Assembly: GCA_037157565.1 (NCBI GenBank)
Contig: JAZHRO010000063.1
Location: forward strand, 10,522,001-10,586,000
Reading direction: 5' to 3'
DNA from: Thalassia testudinum
Taxonomy: Eukaryota; Streptophyta; Magnoliopsida; Alismatales; Hydrocharitaceae
Length of the DNA stretch: 64,000 nt
Shown here: positions 45,172 to 57,860 of the stretch, piece after piece
Position numbering within the stretch: the first letter of the stretch is position 1
Layout: each line of letters opens with the position of its first letter
Made by a program: the position numbers and the translations under genes
Notes under the pieces: model-generated
What the model was told of the DNA's origin: nothing
The model's database searches: none
Seen by the model: the letters and a program-made list of their open reading frames with translations, nothing else

Positions 45172-48100
45172 TCTAGGTTTGGAAGAAAACACGTGGATTT
45201 AGGTTTTAAATGTGTTTAGATATGAAAATCTGAACTTAAAATCCATTTTGATTGCCTAGCAGAGGTTTGATTTTAACGTTTTGATGGGTTCGTAGTTGGA
45301 TGCCTAATCATCAAATCAGACGGCGTACTAGTACTTCAAATGTCTGACATTAGATGTCGGACTACCATAGTCGCATATCAAGAAATTAGATGTCTGATAG
45401 TAGTATCGGACATCCGATGATGCAAAATAAGTCATTTGATGTTGAGATCAGATGTCTGTTACAACAACTTAAATTGTTCTATTGCAATGGGCCTGTTCTA
45501 GTAATGGACGTCTAAAACAAGTGTCAGACATCAGATTTGGTGAAATCAAATATCTGGTCATAATGTTAGATGTCTGATTTATGAAATATGATCAGCTTAA
45601 TGGTCTGGACATATGATGAGAGTTATTAGACGGCTAGACAGTATTACAACTCTGATTCTAAGTACGCTTATGACCTGAAATCAAATTGGATTTGATTCGA
45701 CCTTTAAGGAAAAACCTGGTATAATTATTAGAGGATATTCGATTGTTTTTCCAAGATTTTTATGGTTTTGTTTGTGATTTTGATTGGTGACCTTATTTTG
45801 TGGATATGATCCTCGTAGAGATAGGCATGTAGATTTTCAAAATCAAACAAATCAAAAAAATGTAGTCAACTCTTTGGAGGTTGTGGAGAATGATGTTTGT
45901 GATGGAGCTTTGGCGTGGAGAGGATTCACGCGTGGAGCCTTGTGCATGGGAGAGAGAGCCAGGGGAGAGAGAGTCCATGCAAGAGTTGGAGAGGAGTTGA
46001 TAGAATGATGGAAATATTGTTGTATTCAAGTCAAATGATAATGGTGGGATTCTTTTCTTTTTATAGAGAGATAATCCTACATCTAAAAATAGAAAATCGC
46101 AATCCCACTTTATCTAAAATAGTAACTCCTAATTATCCTTACAAATATCTAATTATCTACTAAATAAAGTGCTACAAGTTGGCAAGACTTAAGACTCCAA
46201 GTAACTCCCTAAATACCTAAGGCTGACGACCCTTTATTGGACCTAAAACATGACCACTGCCACGTGGATTGCCACATGGCATTATTCCTTCACACTCCCC
46301 CTCAAATTGAGGTTGCAGTAGGTCAATAACTTGCGTGACTTTTGGTTCGTTGATGGTGCAGCTAGATGCTCCACTTTTTTCTTTCAATGCGATTGTGAAT
46401 CCTACCTCTGTGTCATTGATTCTTTAGCAACCTCTGAAGTCGTGGCTATTGGAACAGTTGTCTTGTTTTTGCATAACTTATAATAGATTTTGTTCTCCAA
46501 CTTCTTCTTGGATTAGTTGACCTAGGCTTTTAAGCCCACCGTCTTCATCTTCAAGAAACAAGCCTTTCTCTACTTCTATGCTCCTTGTAAGGCGTTGAAT
46601 GTGTGAGAGAGATAACTTGTCAGACTCTCTCCGCTTCTCCTTTGGCTTTGCGTAAGGTGCCAAGGTCCTTCAAGGAGTTATGAGAGAACTCCCTACGTCA
46701 AGCAAAGATGTCCTGAACTTCGGGGCCTTGGTGTTGCGTGGAGATGTTCACGCGGAAGATGATTTTCTTATGCATGAACCCCCTTCTTCCTCCTTGCTTC
46801 ACGTGTAGGGTTGGATGGCCTTGATCGGTGGTTCTAATACCATGTGGAGAATGATATGCATGTTGGTGCTTTGGCGTGGATAGGATCCATGCGTGGAGCC
46901 TTTTCATGGGAGAGAGAGCCGAGAGAGATAAAAAGTCCACGCAAGATTTGGAGAGGAGTTGAGAGAATGATGGAAATATTATTGTATTCAACTCAAATGA
47001 TAACGATGGGATTCCTCCCTTTTTATAGAGAGATAATCCTACATCTAAAAATAGAAAAATAGAAAATCACAATCTCAATTTACCACAAACAGTAGCTCCT
47101 AATTATCCTAACAAATATCTAATTATCTACGAAAAGAAAGTGTCACAAGTTGGCATGACTTAGACTCCAAGCAACTTTCTAAATACTTAGGGCCAGTGGC
47201 CCTTTATTGGATCCAAAATAGGACCACTGCCACATGGATTGCTACATGGCGTTATTCCTTCACAGAGGTAATGGAGCAGATGATTACTGACCTTCGATAA
47301 TCATCCTTTTTCTTCTAAAAAAATCAAAAGATTATTTTGAAAATTAGTTTCAAAATTAATAGGATTAATTTATGGATTAAGTGATTTCAAAACAATAGGA
47401 TGCCGATTTCATTTCATACAATCTCAAATTAGGATTACGTTTAGTAAAATAACTAATCGTGTTTTCTTAATTAACTAGTAAGCATGGGAGAAAATGTAAT
47501 CGCATCCCTTGACATGTGATATTATGGGTGTTTTCTGAATGTCATATTTTTTCATGATTTTGATGATTTGATTTTGGAATGAATGTGATGATGTGATCAT
47601 CAACATGTAGTGTGGAGTAATTATGAGCTCGTTGCATTATTTTTTTGTAACTCCTATAATTTGGGAGTTTTTTTACATATAATGTATTTTTTTTGTGGAA
47701 TACTCTGTGATTGTGATGAATCTCAAAATGTGAAACATAAGACAAGATTAGAATGAGAATTTAATTTTAGAATAAGTTGAGAATTAGTTAATTTAATAGG
47801 ATTAAATTGGACTTTTCTCAAATGAGATCTAGTCAAATTTCCAGTAGGGCTGGTTCTCTTATTTTATGAAGGGAATTATAACCATAGGATTGTGCTAGTG
47901 AGTTCACTCCCCTTTGGGAAGGCATTGACACAACATGCACATAAAGCGAGTCCTCTTGTTTCCCAAAAGGGATGGGTCATATATGTGTCTCTTAGGTGTA
48001 GTTCCTAGTCCTTTGGTTAGGTGCATTCAAGGGCCTATATATATAGTCGCATGTATGCTCAACGATGGTTGACGTGCATGGTGTATGATACACCAAAGGA

Positions 48101-48362
48101 TCGAATTTTATAGATGTGCAAATTGGACTTGCAAGGCGGGAGAAGTTCCCGCTTCTCTCATTTAAATTGTGTGTAGGTCTTCGTAGCTACATAGTCTCAA
48201 TGGAGAGGAAAGTTCGATCCCACTTGAGATGTTAGGGTTGACATGCCTCTTGGTTTGAGTGTTAAAGAGGGAATAACATTTAAATTGGACTTAAGTGGGA
48301 ATCTTTGTTTCCAAAATCCTGAAATAGTTTATTTTCCTACAATGAATTTTAATCAATGTTTT
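45172..48362 (+). other. Leader/internal region of the degraded copia-like element
   Basis: Non-coding sequence continuing from the primer site, interrupted by the TRIM at 45882-47264. 45290-45650 is rich in diverged AGATGTCTGA / CAGACGTC-type motifs, like the U3 of the solo LTR family but far more decayed. No gag or pol is present; it may be a large non-coding (LARD-like) element. It ends where the next copia LTR begins, and its flank should resume at 61130. Confidence 0.4.
45882..47264 (-). mobile_element. TRIM: miniature LTR retrotransposon, 1.38 kb
   Basis: Two LTRs of about 413 and 422 bases (45882-46294 and 46843-47264), both TGTGGAGAATG to CCTTCACA on the plus strand, with an exact duplication GAGGT (45877-45881 and 47265-47269). 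On the minus strand the primer site TGGTATTAGAACC lies directly inside the right LTR (46830-46842). A polypurine tract GAGGGGGAG lies directly inside the left LTR (46295-46303). Both LTRs have a TATA box (CTATAAAAAG on the minus strand, about 46058-46067). The 548-base interior has no retroviral gene; ORFs of 60-97 codons on either strand are incidental. It depends on enzymes from another, probably copia, element. Confidence 0.92.
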
Positions 48363-48527
48363 TGTTGAACTATCTACTTATCTTTTTTGCTTTATGTACC
48401 ATTTCGTTATTTTATGTTTCTGTTTGGTTCTCGTATGTAATTCTCTCAACACCTCTTCCTATATAAAGAGGTGCAGGGTTTCCTTTGAGAATAATAATCT
48501 TCATTTCATCCTACTTGGTATCAGAGC

Positions 48528-49139
48528 TGCAATCCTAGATTGACGCTCGGGTATCCCACTGAAACAAGCTCCTACCCCCTCCACCAAAACTCTAAGGGCT
48601 TTCTCCTCTCCGCTTACCGCCTCCCACCTTCACTGGCGTGCCTCCAGACCGGCGAAAGGGACCCAGCGACGACAGATGGCGGCGTAGAACCCTCTACGTC
48701 GATTTGTGCCAACACTACAGGGGTAGTGCGCTCCTGCGGCGGTGCTGCAGGTGATTTATCGTGGCAGGTAGTGGCGCTCCTGCTTGATCTGCTGCGGGCA
48801 ATCGAGAGTAGTGGCGGCGACGCTGTAGGGCTAGGTGTAATCTGATTGCTTGATCTTTCACCGGTAGGGCAGCAAGGCCACCGGTGGGGGTTCGTGCTCC
48901 AGCGCAGTGCAGAGAAAGTGAGTAGCCCTCCATTTAAGGGTTATTAGGGGTTCCTTTGGACCCTAATAGGCACCTACCGGTTGTTGGAGGACTGCTATGC
49001 ATGTATAACTTGATCTCCAAGCAATAGATGACTTAGTTTTCGGGTTAGATCACTTGTTATTGTGACCTATGCTGGTTCAATAGATCTGAAAATCGGATTT
49101 CAGATATAATCTTGGTGACTTCTTGGTGCTTGAGGCATC
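48528..49139 (+). other. Leader of the plus-strand copia element
   Basis: Moderately GC-rich sequence between the primer site and gag. ORFs at 48540-48845 and 48715-48933 have no known domain and lie where the untranslated leader is expected. Confidence 0.5.
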
Positions 49140-49975
49140 ATGGCTTCTCCATATTCTAAGGTTACGTCGGAGACAAGTCAGGAGAGCAAAAATTACAAGA
49201 ATCCATTCTTTATCCTGATCGTAAAGTTGGATGAGATCAACTATGCTCATTGGTCTCAAACCTTTCCGATGACCGTTGAGGGTCATGACAAGGAGCATTT
49301 TATACTAGAGCTAGAGCCTCAGAACAAGACTGGGAAGTACACCTTATGGAAGAAAGATAATGCATTGGTGAGGTCCTAAATCATGAATGCTGTGTCACCA
49401 TAGATTGGAGATGGCATCATGTACTATAGAACTACTATGGAGATGTGGGATACGCTTCACGACACGTATTCCCATGAGAAGAATTCTAGCAAGGTTTATT
49501 AGATTTACAATCATATGTTCTCCCTTAGACAGGAAGGACAATCCTTGACACAAGATTATGTTGCTCTGAAGGTCTTTTGGAGAAATACAATGCCTATAGA
49601 CCAGTGTGCACTTGTGGTACTCATATGAAGTATTGCAAGGAGACAACAGTGTTTCACTTTCTTTCTGGACTGGGTCCAAAATATGATGCTGCACGATTTC
49701 AGATCCTGACTTTGTTGGAGCTTCCGAAACTTGAGGAGACTTACAGCAGACTGAGTTGAATTACTGTTGTGGCTCCTACTCCTGAGATTACTGGTCAGAC
49801 CTCCACACTAACTGTTGGTGGAGGTCAAGGCATTAGAGGTGGTTCTTCTACTCGTAGGTGTGGTTGTGGCAGAGGACAAGTAGGAAAACTACGACCTACA
49901 TACACCTTCTGTGGTAGGATTGGTCACATAGAGGCTTCGTGCTGGTCTAAGCATGGGAAACCTCCTATCGCCAAT
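49140..49975 (+). pseudogene. Copia gag, broken
   Basis: Starts MASPYSKVTSETSQ and continues NPFFILIVKLDEINYAHWSQ, the usual copia gag N-terminal phrase. Stops follow at about 49377 and 49402, then MEMWDTLHDTYSHEKNSSKVY. After a frameshift near 49570 it reads CGTHMKYCKETTVFHFLSGL and GPKYDAARFQILTL. The C-terminal basic part leads to the zinc knuckle TFCGRIGHIEASCW, where the first Cys of the CCHC set is Tyr. A stop at 49976 separates it from pol. Not functional. Confidence 0.85.
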
Positions 49976-49978
49976 TAG

Positions 49979-51400
49979 GTTGCTGCTTTTTTTGAGACAG
50001 AGTCTGACACAGTGTCACGTGCTGAGTATGATGCTGTAGTCTAGAGGCTTGCTTAGATTACTCAGGAGACTCCATCTTCTTCAGATACTGTTGTTAGTGC
50101 CTTCTTAGGTATAAAGACTATTTTTACTGTGTCTGACAGGTTTACTTGGTTGGTAGATTCAGGTGTATCCCAACACTTGAGTGGTGATCATAGTGGCTTT
50201 CAACACCTTCAGTCTGTACGTTCTGGTAGAACTGTTTAGGTGGCAGATGGGAGGCACGTCAGAGTTGATGGTAAGGGGGAGGTGTCAAGTCACCCCCAGT
50301 ATGACATTGTTGAATGTTCTGTTTATTCTTGATTTCCAGATGAGTTTGTTATTTATTAGCTGGATTATAAAAGATCTCAATTGCAGGGTAATTTTTGATG
50401 ATGTTGGTTGTGTTTCAAGATAAGCTCATGGGAAGGATGATTGGTAGTGGACATGAAGAGGGGGGTATGTATCACCTGTCTCAGACGTCGTTTGCTACAC
50501 AGTGCCAGGGAGATGGGTGTTTTGTTGGTATGAGTGCCTTACAGTGGCATAATCACCTTGGTCGTCTTTCACTAGACAGGGTATGTTGTATCATGCCTCA
50601 TATTTCGTAAACCACCAAGATTCACTGTGATGCTTGTCAGATGTGAAAGCACCACAGATCTACTTTGCTAGTTCTACTGTTTTTGAGTCTTTGTTTGATT
50701 TGTCGCATTTAGATGTGTGGGGTCCCAGTCGTATTCTAGATCGACTAGGACGTAGATATTATTTGGTGAGTGGATGATTATTCCAGAGTATCTTGGTTAT
50801 TTTTGTTAAAGAATAAGTTAGACAACGTCTGTAATTGAGAACTTTATTATTGAAATAAAGAATCAGTTTGCTTCTACTGTCAAGATTGTATGCACTGATA
50901 ATGCATTAGAGTTTTATACTACTTTTATGAAGAATTTTTACAGATTTCATGGAGTGGTTCATCAAACCACATGCCCTATACATCGCAGCAAAATGGGGTT
51001 GCTGAGCGGAAACACATGCATATTTTGGATGTGGCGAGGACTCTTTTAATACACCATAGTGTGCCTTCACAGTACTGGGGAGATGCGGTGTTGACTGCAT
51101 GTTGATTAACAAAATGCCTAGTTCTGTTATTTTTGAGCAGGTGCCCTAGCAGATATTATACCCTGATCGGGATTTGTTCCAGTTGTTACCCTGGACTTTT
51201 GACTATGTAACCTTCGTCCATATTACTGGGTCATGTAGAGATAAACTGGTTCCCAGGGCAGTTAAGTGTGTTCTTCTAGGTTACAATCACACTCAGAAAG
51301 GATACAGATGTTTCGACCCTCTACAGAAGAGGCATTTTGTCAGTGTTGACATCACTTTTCATGAGGCTATTCCATATTTTTCAGTCATTGGGAGATAGTT
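49979..51400 (+). pseudogene. Copia protease and integrase, broken
   Basis: The protease active site is in TWLVDSGVSQHLSGD (about 50147-50190), with the Asp-Ser-Gly triad kept. The pre-integrase zinc region has ALQWHNHLGRLSLDRV (50547-50590). Integrase first Asp is in LDVWGPSRIL (about 50710), second in CTDNALE (about 50893), and Glu in QNGVAERKH (about 50990-51020), each in a different frame. The C-terminal GYNHTQKGYRCFDPLQKRHF (51274-51340) is open for about 70 codons. Numerous frameshifts and stops. Confidence 0.8.
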
Positions 51401-52084
51401 GGCACTTAAGGCAGAGAAGGCTCCCATGTGCATTCTTTCAGTTTAGTTTGGAGATTTTCCTGCAATTTAGATAGTGTCACTAGATACTACATTTACTGAT
51501 ACTATCCGATTCAGAGATCTTCATTGGTTTTTCAGAAACCAGTCACATATAGGCAGCATACCCAGCATACCCCCCTCTTTAGCTTCATCATCCTCCCCAC
51601 AGCAGGTATGTGTTGAGACTACTGACCAATGTGTATTTGGTGATGATTTTGCAGGTGTTATACTAGCCACTTCTGAGGATATTCCTAATGATGAGGGAGT
51701 ATTATCATTTAAACCTAAGTCTGCTTCTGCTGATTTGGAACTTTCGATTGCTATTCGGAAGGCTCCTAGGAGTTGTACAAATTATCAAGTGGCAGGCGCC
51801 GTTTCTTCTGATGGGTTGAGTACCCATTTGCCTTTTTTACAGATGCCCTCACCTCTACATAGATACTAGCTACTTACCAGCAAGCTATGCTCGATCCAAA
51901 ATGGCATCAGGTCATGGAGGATGAGATGGTTGCACTTCAGTCTTTCTAGACATGGGAGCTTACTCCGTTACCTCTTGGTGCACGCATTGTTAGTTGTCGA
52001 TGGGTCTTTGCCGTGAAATATAATCCAGATGAGTCTCTTTCTTGATACAAGTCTCAACTTGTGGCAAAGGAATTCACCTAAACC
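51401..52084 (+). pseudogene. Copia reverse transcriptase N-terminal part, interrupted
   Basis: 51474-51869 gives the variable linker with ELSIAIRKAPRSCTNYQVAG. It then reads, with frame changes, through the WQAAMEDEM-like and TWELTPLP-like motifs to VAKEFT at 52075, followed by a stop and the insertion of the minus-strand copia. The domain resumes at 58004 with YGVDFFDTSLVS. The break lies inside the TQTYGVDFFDT motif. Confidence 0.8.
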
Positions 52085-52285
52085 AATTGAATGAAATGAT
52101 TCAAATCACATTAGAAACCCTAGGGCTCTTTTATATAAAGAGATCAAAAGGGTGGAAGTACATAAAAGTCCCTAAGGAGCAAATTAAACCCAATAGCCAT
52201 ACAGTGAAAAATAGAAATAAAAAATATATGCTAACACTCCTCAAGTTAGAGCATAGATATCTATCATGCTCAGCTTGAATACACA

Positions 52286-53970
52286 TTAATCAAATAGAGA
52301 TCTAGCTAAGGGCTTGGTAAAGACATCAGCAATTTGCTCCTCAGATGTGATTGGCGTGGTATAAAGCAACCCTTTCTGAATGATGTCTGTAGTGTAGTGA
52401 CAGTCAACTTTAGTGTGCTTCGTCCTCATGAAATGCTGGGTTGTTGGCAATAAAGGTGGCTGCTCTATTATCATATCTCATCTCCATCAGGTTAGAAAAT
52501 TGTATCTGCAAGTCAGTAAGCAGGGATCTGATCCACATCATCTTTGTAGTAATCTGATCCATGGCCCTGTACTCAGACTTAATAGTAAATCTCGTAACTG
52601 TGCCTTACTTCTTACTCCATGTAATCAAACTCCCTGCTAGAAAGGTGTAGAACCTAGTAGTGGATTTGCGATCCACATGACATCCAGCATAGCCCACATC
52701 AGAGTATACAACCAAGGTCATGGAAGACCCCTTGGAAAAGAGAAGACCCTTCTCAGGAGCCTTCTTGATGTATCTGAGCACTATCAATGCTGTATCCTAG
52801 TGTTGGTGTGTTGGCTTGGCCATGAATTGACTTAGTTTCCCTACTGCAAAGGAGATGTTTGGCCTTGTAACAGTGGGATATAGCAACTTGCCTACAAGCT
52901 GTCTGTACTACCTACTGTCTATCAGCTATGCATCCTCATCATATAGTGGCATCTTAAGGTCCATAGGAATATTAGCCTTCTTGGCTCTAAGCATGCCAAT
53001 CTCCTGCATGATGTCCAAAGCATTTTCGTCTGGGATAAGACCACATCATTTTTGCTGCGAGCAACCTCAATACCGAGAAAGTACCATAGAGCTCCCAAGT
53101 CCTTCATGACAAACTGCTCTGCTAGGATGCACTTAATCTCAGGAACACCCTGCTCGTCATCTCCTGTGATAATCAAGTCATCAATATAAACAAGAAGTAT
53201 CACCGTACCTCATCCAGTCCTCCTGACAAAAAGAGAAAAGTCAGCTGTCGACCTCCTGAATCCAGCTGCCTCTACAACTTGTGATAGTCTCTGGAACCAG
53301 TCTTTGGGACTCTGTTAAGGCCATAGATGGCCTTTTGTAGTCGGCATACGCACTCCCCTTGAGATTCAAAACTAGGTGGTTGTTGCATATAGACTTCCTC
53401 TTGGAGATCCCTATAGAGGAAGTCATTCTTTACATCCAGCTGATGTAAAGACCAATCTAACTGAACTGCCATTGCAACCAGCACTCGTACAGTAGCAAGT
53501 CTGGCAACTGGTGTAAAGGTGTCAAAGAAATCCACCTCATAGGTTTGGGTGAATCCCTTTGCCACTAGACATGCCTTGTACCTGGCAATGCTTCCATCTG
53601 GATTGAATTTCACTATGAATACCCATCTACAACCAACAACAGTAGCTCCATTTGGAAGTGGAGTGAGCTCCCAGGTCCCGCGACCTCGAAGTGTAGCCAT
53701 CTTGTCCTCCATGGCTGCCTGCCATTTTGGGTGAAGCATGATTTGCTGGTAGGTAGTAGGGATCTCTACAGCTGACAAGGCAGAAGCAAACTGGACAAAT
53801 GACTTCCCAAGATGGGCACTGGGAAGATCACCTACAACGTGGTAGCGAGCACAACAGCATGGAGCCTTCGTAATACCAATAGGAAGATCCTCAGTAGCAT
53901 CAGGCACCATAGAGGGACTTGTGGGACCATCGTCAACAAGCAGCTCAGTGGAGTCAATATGCACCTATGC
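52286..53970 (-). pseudogene. Copia reverse transcriptase and RNase H of the minus-strand element
   Basis: 53272-53964 is open for 230 codons. It has HPKWQAAMEDKMATL, TWELTPLPNGATVVGCRWVF, KARLVAKGFTQTY-like wording (KACLVAKGFTQTYEVDFFDT) and HQLDVKNDFLYRDLQEEVYM. After a frame change the catalytic box reads LLVYIDDLIITGDD (about 53195), intact. Next come QFVMKDLGALWYFLGIEVA and, in further frames, the RNase H start VVYSDVGYAGCHVDRKST (52640-52700). The C-terminal HFMRTKHTKVDCHY, then VFTKPLARSLF, ends near 52286. It is broken at about 53272, 52922 and 52605. Confidence 0.86.
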
Positions 53971-54179
53971 AGGAGAGTCTGGTGGTGTAGATGGAGTTGG
54001 CCTCTGCAAAGTCAAGTGAGGTCTATTGTACATGCGCATCGGGTCCTGTAGCTTCTCAAAATCATCCACGGACTCAGAATCTGAAGTAGGAGGCGAGAGA
54101 GCCGAAACAGGAATATCTTCAAACTAGACAGGGGGAAAGGGCATCGGTGCAGGTGCATCTGATTAATTAACATTTCAAT

Positions 54180-55067
54180 CATATTTCTTGCATTTGACTT
54201 ACTACGAAGTAAAAAGGTCTATGATAGTTTGGAGAAATCAACGACCACCAAGTAGAAGCGGAATCCTTGCTTGTTTGGAGTACGACTCGGGCCCCATATG
54301 TCCATGTGGAGTAAGTCAAAACATGCAGATGACGCAATCATAGTGCTAGGAGAATAGTTGGAACGATGATGCTTGCCTAGTTGGCAAACATCACAAAGAA
54401 GATTAGTAGCAAGTGATAAATGAGGAATAACTCATCTCAGTCGATCTAGAGAGGAATGTCCTAGTCGACGGTGCCACTGAAGTGCTGTTCCTGCCTTGTA
54501 TGCCACATCTGCCTGTCTAACAACTGCCAATGGAGACTGAGCTAACCAGTATACACCTCCTTCCTCGTGTCCACCACTAATAGTTTTCCCTGTGAATTTA
54601 TCCTGGAAAACACACCCCATATCATCAAAGATTGCTTTACAGTTGAGCTCTTTGGTAATCCTGCTAACTGACAACAAATTGATCGGAAAATTAAGAACAA
54701 ATAGAATGTTGGACATTCTTAGGGTGGGAGATATAGTAACCTCCCCTTCGTCCTGGACTTGAGAAAGTTGTTCAGCAGCCATTGGAATTGTCCTGCCAAG
54801 AGGAACATCATGCACCATGTGGAAGCACTTCCGATCTCCACTAAGATGCCTGAATGCCCCAGAATCAATTAACCATCCATCATCTGCAGAAGAAGCAAGA
54901 GTCGTAGTATCTAAAGTAGTAGACATAATAGCTTCATCTTTTTTCCTAACAATCCCATCGACTCGCTTTGTAGCTTCAGTCACAATTTGAACATAACCCA
55001 TCTTGCCAAGGAACATACTTGTGGCCCACTGCCTGCTACCTTGTCGACGACGATGCCCCCACCTCAT
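54180..55067 (-). pseudogene. Copia protease and truncated integrase of the minus-strand element
   Basis: 54432-55067 is open for 211 codons. The protease has DDGWLIDSGAFRHLSGD (about 54850), with Asp-Ser-Gly present. It continues through FPINLLSVSRITKELNC and HEEGGVYWLAQSP to the pre-integrase ALQWHRRLGHSSLDRLR. After a stop, integrase begins (CDVCQLGKHHRS, DIWGP) and then ends: sequence with the second Asp and the Glu is absent before the linker at 54180. Hence integrase is deleted internally. Confidence 0.82.
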
Positions 55068-55863
55068 GTAGAAGGGCCTCCTCGTCTATTAAAATGACAT
55101 TATCTGACACGATGGTCTTTGTCAAGACTGACTTGTCCTGCTTCCATAGTGGCCTACATCATGAACTCAACAATTCCTGGTAAGTTCAACATGTCCAAAG
55201 GGAGCTAAACAACTTCTCATGAATCAATGAAACGAATTGATCCAAAGCATCCATCAATCACACAGAAGAAATCCATATTAACGTCAAGGAAACATTGACA
55301 GATCTAGAAGAAATCCAATTCAGATCTGCATTGCTGACAAGAGGCCTCCTTGGACAGATGTTGGCCTTATCTGGGTGCAAGGAGAACACTCAAGGTGGCC
55401 CTAAGGAGACCTAGCCTCCCTTTCGTAACAATCACACGAATTGTAGTCCTTAGATCAAGGCAAGAAGCCCCTCACAATCGCTGCATAGGGACCATAGCAC
55501 CGTGCGCCACTTGCTCCGCCTCACTGCGCTGCTTGTCGCCACCACAAACCACCACTGTAGAGTTGCTTCGGCTTGCCGTTGCTCTACTGAGGGCTATCCC
55601 CGCCGCAGCTAGCACCTGCAGGCGCCGCTAACGCTCCTTGAGGCTGCAGCACTGTCGCCTGCTGTTGTAGTAGGCCCCGTGTGGCCGTAGCGCTGTTGCG
55701 TGGGCTGTTGCACGCTGCCGGAGCATCGCTTGACCGGTGCAGTAAGCCCTGCGCCACCGCCGGGTGCTGTTGTTGCCGAGGAATAGAAAAATGAGATCGG
55801 GATTTGGTGTTAGGGTTTAGGAGGCCTTGAGGGGTAGGATACCTAGAGCCACGGTCTAGGATT
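55068..55863 (-). other. Leader and gag trace of the minus-strand copia element
   Basis: Between the primer site and protease. Near 55150 a minus-strand reading (ATMEAGQVSLDKDHRV) may be a gag scrap. Otherwise the region is GC-rich leader (55340-55780) in which the ORF 55350-55631 (plus) is incidental. A complete gag is not present. Confidence 0.5.
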
Positions 55864-55896
55864 GGTGCTCTGATACCAAATTAGATGAAATGATTC

Positions 55897-57860
55897 AGTT
55901 GAATTTTGAAATAAAGTGAAAGCAAGATATCAAAAGTAATAAAACAATAACACTTGAGTTTATGTGGAAACCTCACTCACGGAAAGCAGCAGAAAACTGC
56001 GGTAAAAGTGCCGCTATGGGCGTGTTTCTATTTCTTTCTTCTCAAAGGAATAAGTAGGGGGTATACACCTATTTATAAGTCACCACATACAACACAAAGT
56101 CCCACTCCATTATATGGTACTAAATAATCACTATAATTCTCTCAACACTCCTCAAGCTGGAGCATAGAATACTTAACTTGTAACACAAAGAAACTCACTC
56201 TACACAATAGAATACAACCTTTGGACTTGTTCTTGCTTGTAGGCGAGAATACGGGCTGGAGCTGCTGGATGAACTGTAGCTGGCTCTGAAAAGAGGCCTC
56301 TCCTCTGGAGACTTGGTGCTGGTGGCTTTCCATTCAGTATACGTAAAAGTGGTCTTCCTCTGAAGACTTCGAAATTGGATCTCCTTCTCTGGTGTCCATA
56401 AACCTAGATCTCCCACATATCTCTCACATAGAAACCTGAAATGGGCCTTTCCTCTAAGGACCTCGAAATTGGATCTACTTCTCTGGAGACCGCAAAACTC
56501 TAGACCTCCTAGAGTTATAATTTTTCATGTGCGGTCCAATAACAAAAGAGACTCTCAAATGGAGGTGACTATAACAGACTTGTACACTCTCCCTTTTTCC
56601 CATACTCATGTGGGAGAAGAAAATAATGAGAAGAAATTCAAATATAAGAAATAATAATGTTAGAGAAGAGCTTCTCCACCCCTTCTTTTCAATTCAAACT
56701 CTTTTTTTTTCCTATTTTTTTCTTCTTTTTTATTCTTCTTTTTTTTCTGATTTTTCCTTTCCATTTTTTTCTCTCTTATATTTTTTTTTCCATTTTTTTC
56801 CTTTCCCCTCTTTTTATTTTCCTCTTTTTTTTTTTTTTTTTTAAAGGCTAAACATAAAGAGAATTGAACAACGAACATCAAATGACCTAAGAGACACAAT
56901 CGTTGAAACTTCAAACCTTGCGTGAGCGGCGAGACCTTCGAGTCCTCACCATGATCTTTGCTGAAACTCGCCTGAGTTCCATCGGCGAGCACCACATGCG
57001 CTGCCTCGCGAACTTCGCCACTGATCCTCCAGGCGCTGCTGGAGCACGTGAGGATCCCGAGATTCTTGCTGGTCTCGTGTTGATCAATGCCTGCGTCGCC
57101 AATTGCGTCGCCTCCTTGTGAGGTCTCTACTGCGCCTACGTCCAGATCGCCATCCCTGTCTCTCCTCAAAGCGTCGCCTGCTTCCTTTGCGTGTCGCCAT
57201 TTGTGACTTATTGCCGCTGATCTCTCGTTGCGCTGCCTCTAGCGGTGTGATAACTTCTCCAAGAGGTATCGCAGTAGCACCGCTCGACTCCTCTGTGCTG
57301 CTCGTGGCCTCACCTTCACGAGGCCATCGTCGGCCCTCATCGCCAGTACTGCTACTGCAACAATAGCACCTAGGGCCTCTCCTTGCGATAGCTACCACAG
57401 GGGTGCAGCGTTACCTCCTCAACGTTGGAAGACAAGATTTTCTTCATGAACCTTAAGGCCGTTATGATCTCCCTTGCATGGAGAGATTAGGGTTTCCCCT
57501 TCTCTCTCAAAATTGAAGACAATATGGTGACAAACAATGGAATAGATCTCAAAAAATAATAAAACTTAAGAACAAAACCTAAGATCAGAACTTGCTCTGA
57601 TATCAAGTTGAATTTTGAAATAAAACAAAAGCAAGATATCAAAAGCAATAAAACAATAAGAATACTTGGGTTTACGTGAAAACCTCACTCATGAAGAGTT
57701 GGGAGAAAACCACGGGAGAAGTGTCCTTATGGGCATGTTTCTGTTTATTTCTTTTCAAAGGAATAGGTGGGGGGTATATGTCAATTTATAGGTCACCACA
57801 CACAACACAAAATCCCACTCCACTATGTGGAACTAAATAACCACTATAATTCTCTCAACA
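55897..57860 (-). mobile_element. Non-autonomous copia-like element, 1.96 kb, inside the right LTR of the minus-strand copia
   Basis: LTRs 55897-56147 (251 bases) and 57606-57860 (255 bases), AGTTGAATTTTG to TCTCAACA on the plus strand. The primer site TGATATCAGAGCAAG (57591-57605, minus strand) abuts the right LTR. A polypurine tract lies beside the left LTR (CCAGCTTGAGGAG on the minus strand, 56148-56160). The flanks GATTC (55892-55896) and TATTC (57861-57865) differ by one base. Removing the element restores the copia LTR to ATGATTCAAATCAC as in the left LTR. The interior has no retroviral domain. It has an extreme T-rich tract (56700-56842) and a GC-rich part (56900-57410) with overlapping ORFs on both strands that I do not accept as genes. 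Confidence 0.87.

Noticed and set aside
56900..57398. ORFs of 63-169 codons in the miniature copia element
   Set aside because: Overlap in multiple frames, partly run into the poly-T tract, and match no gag or pol motif.
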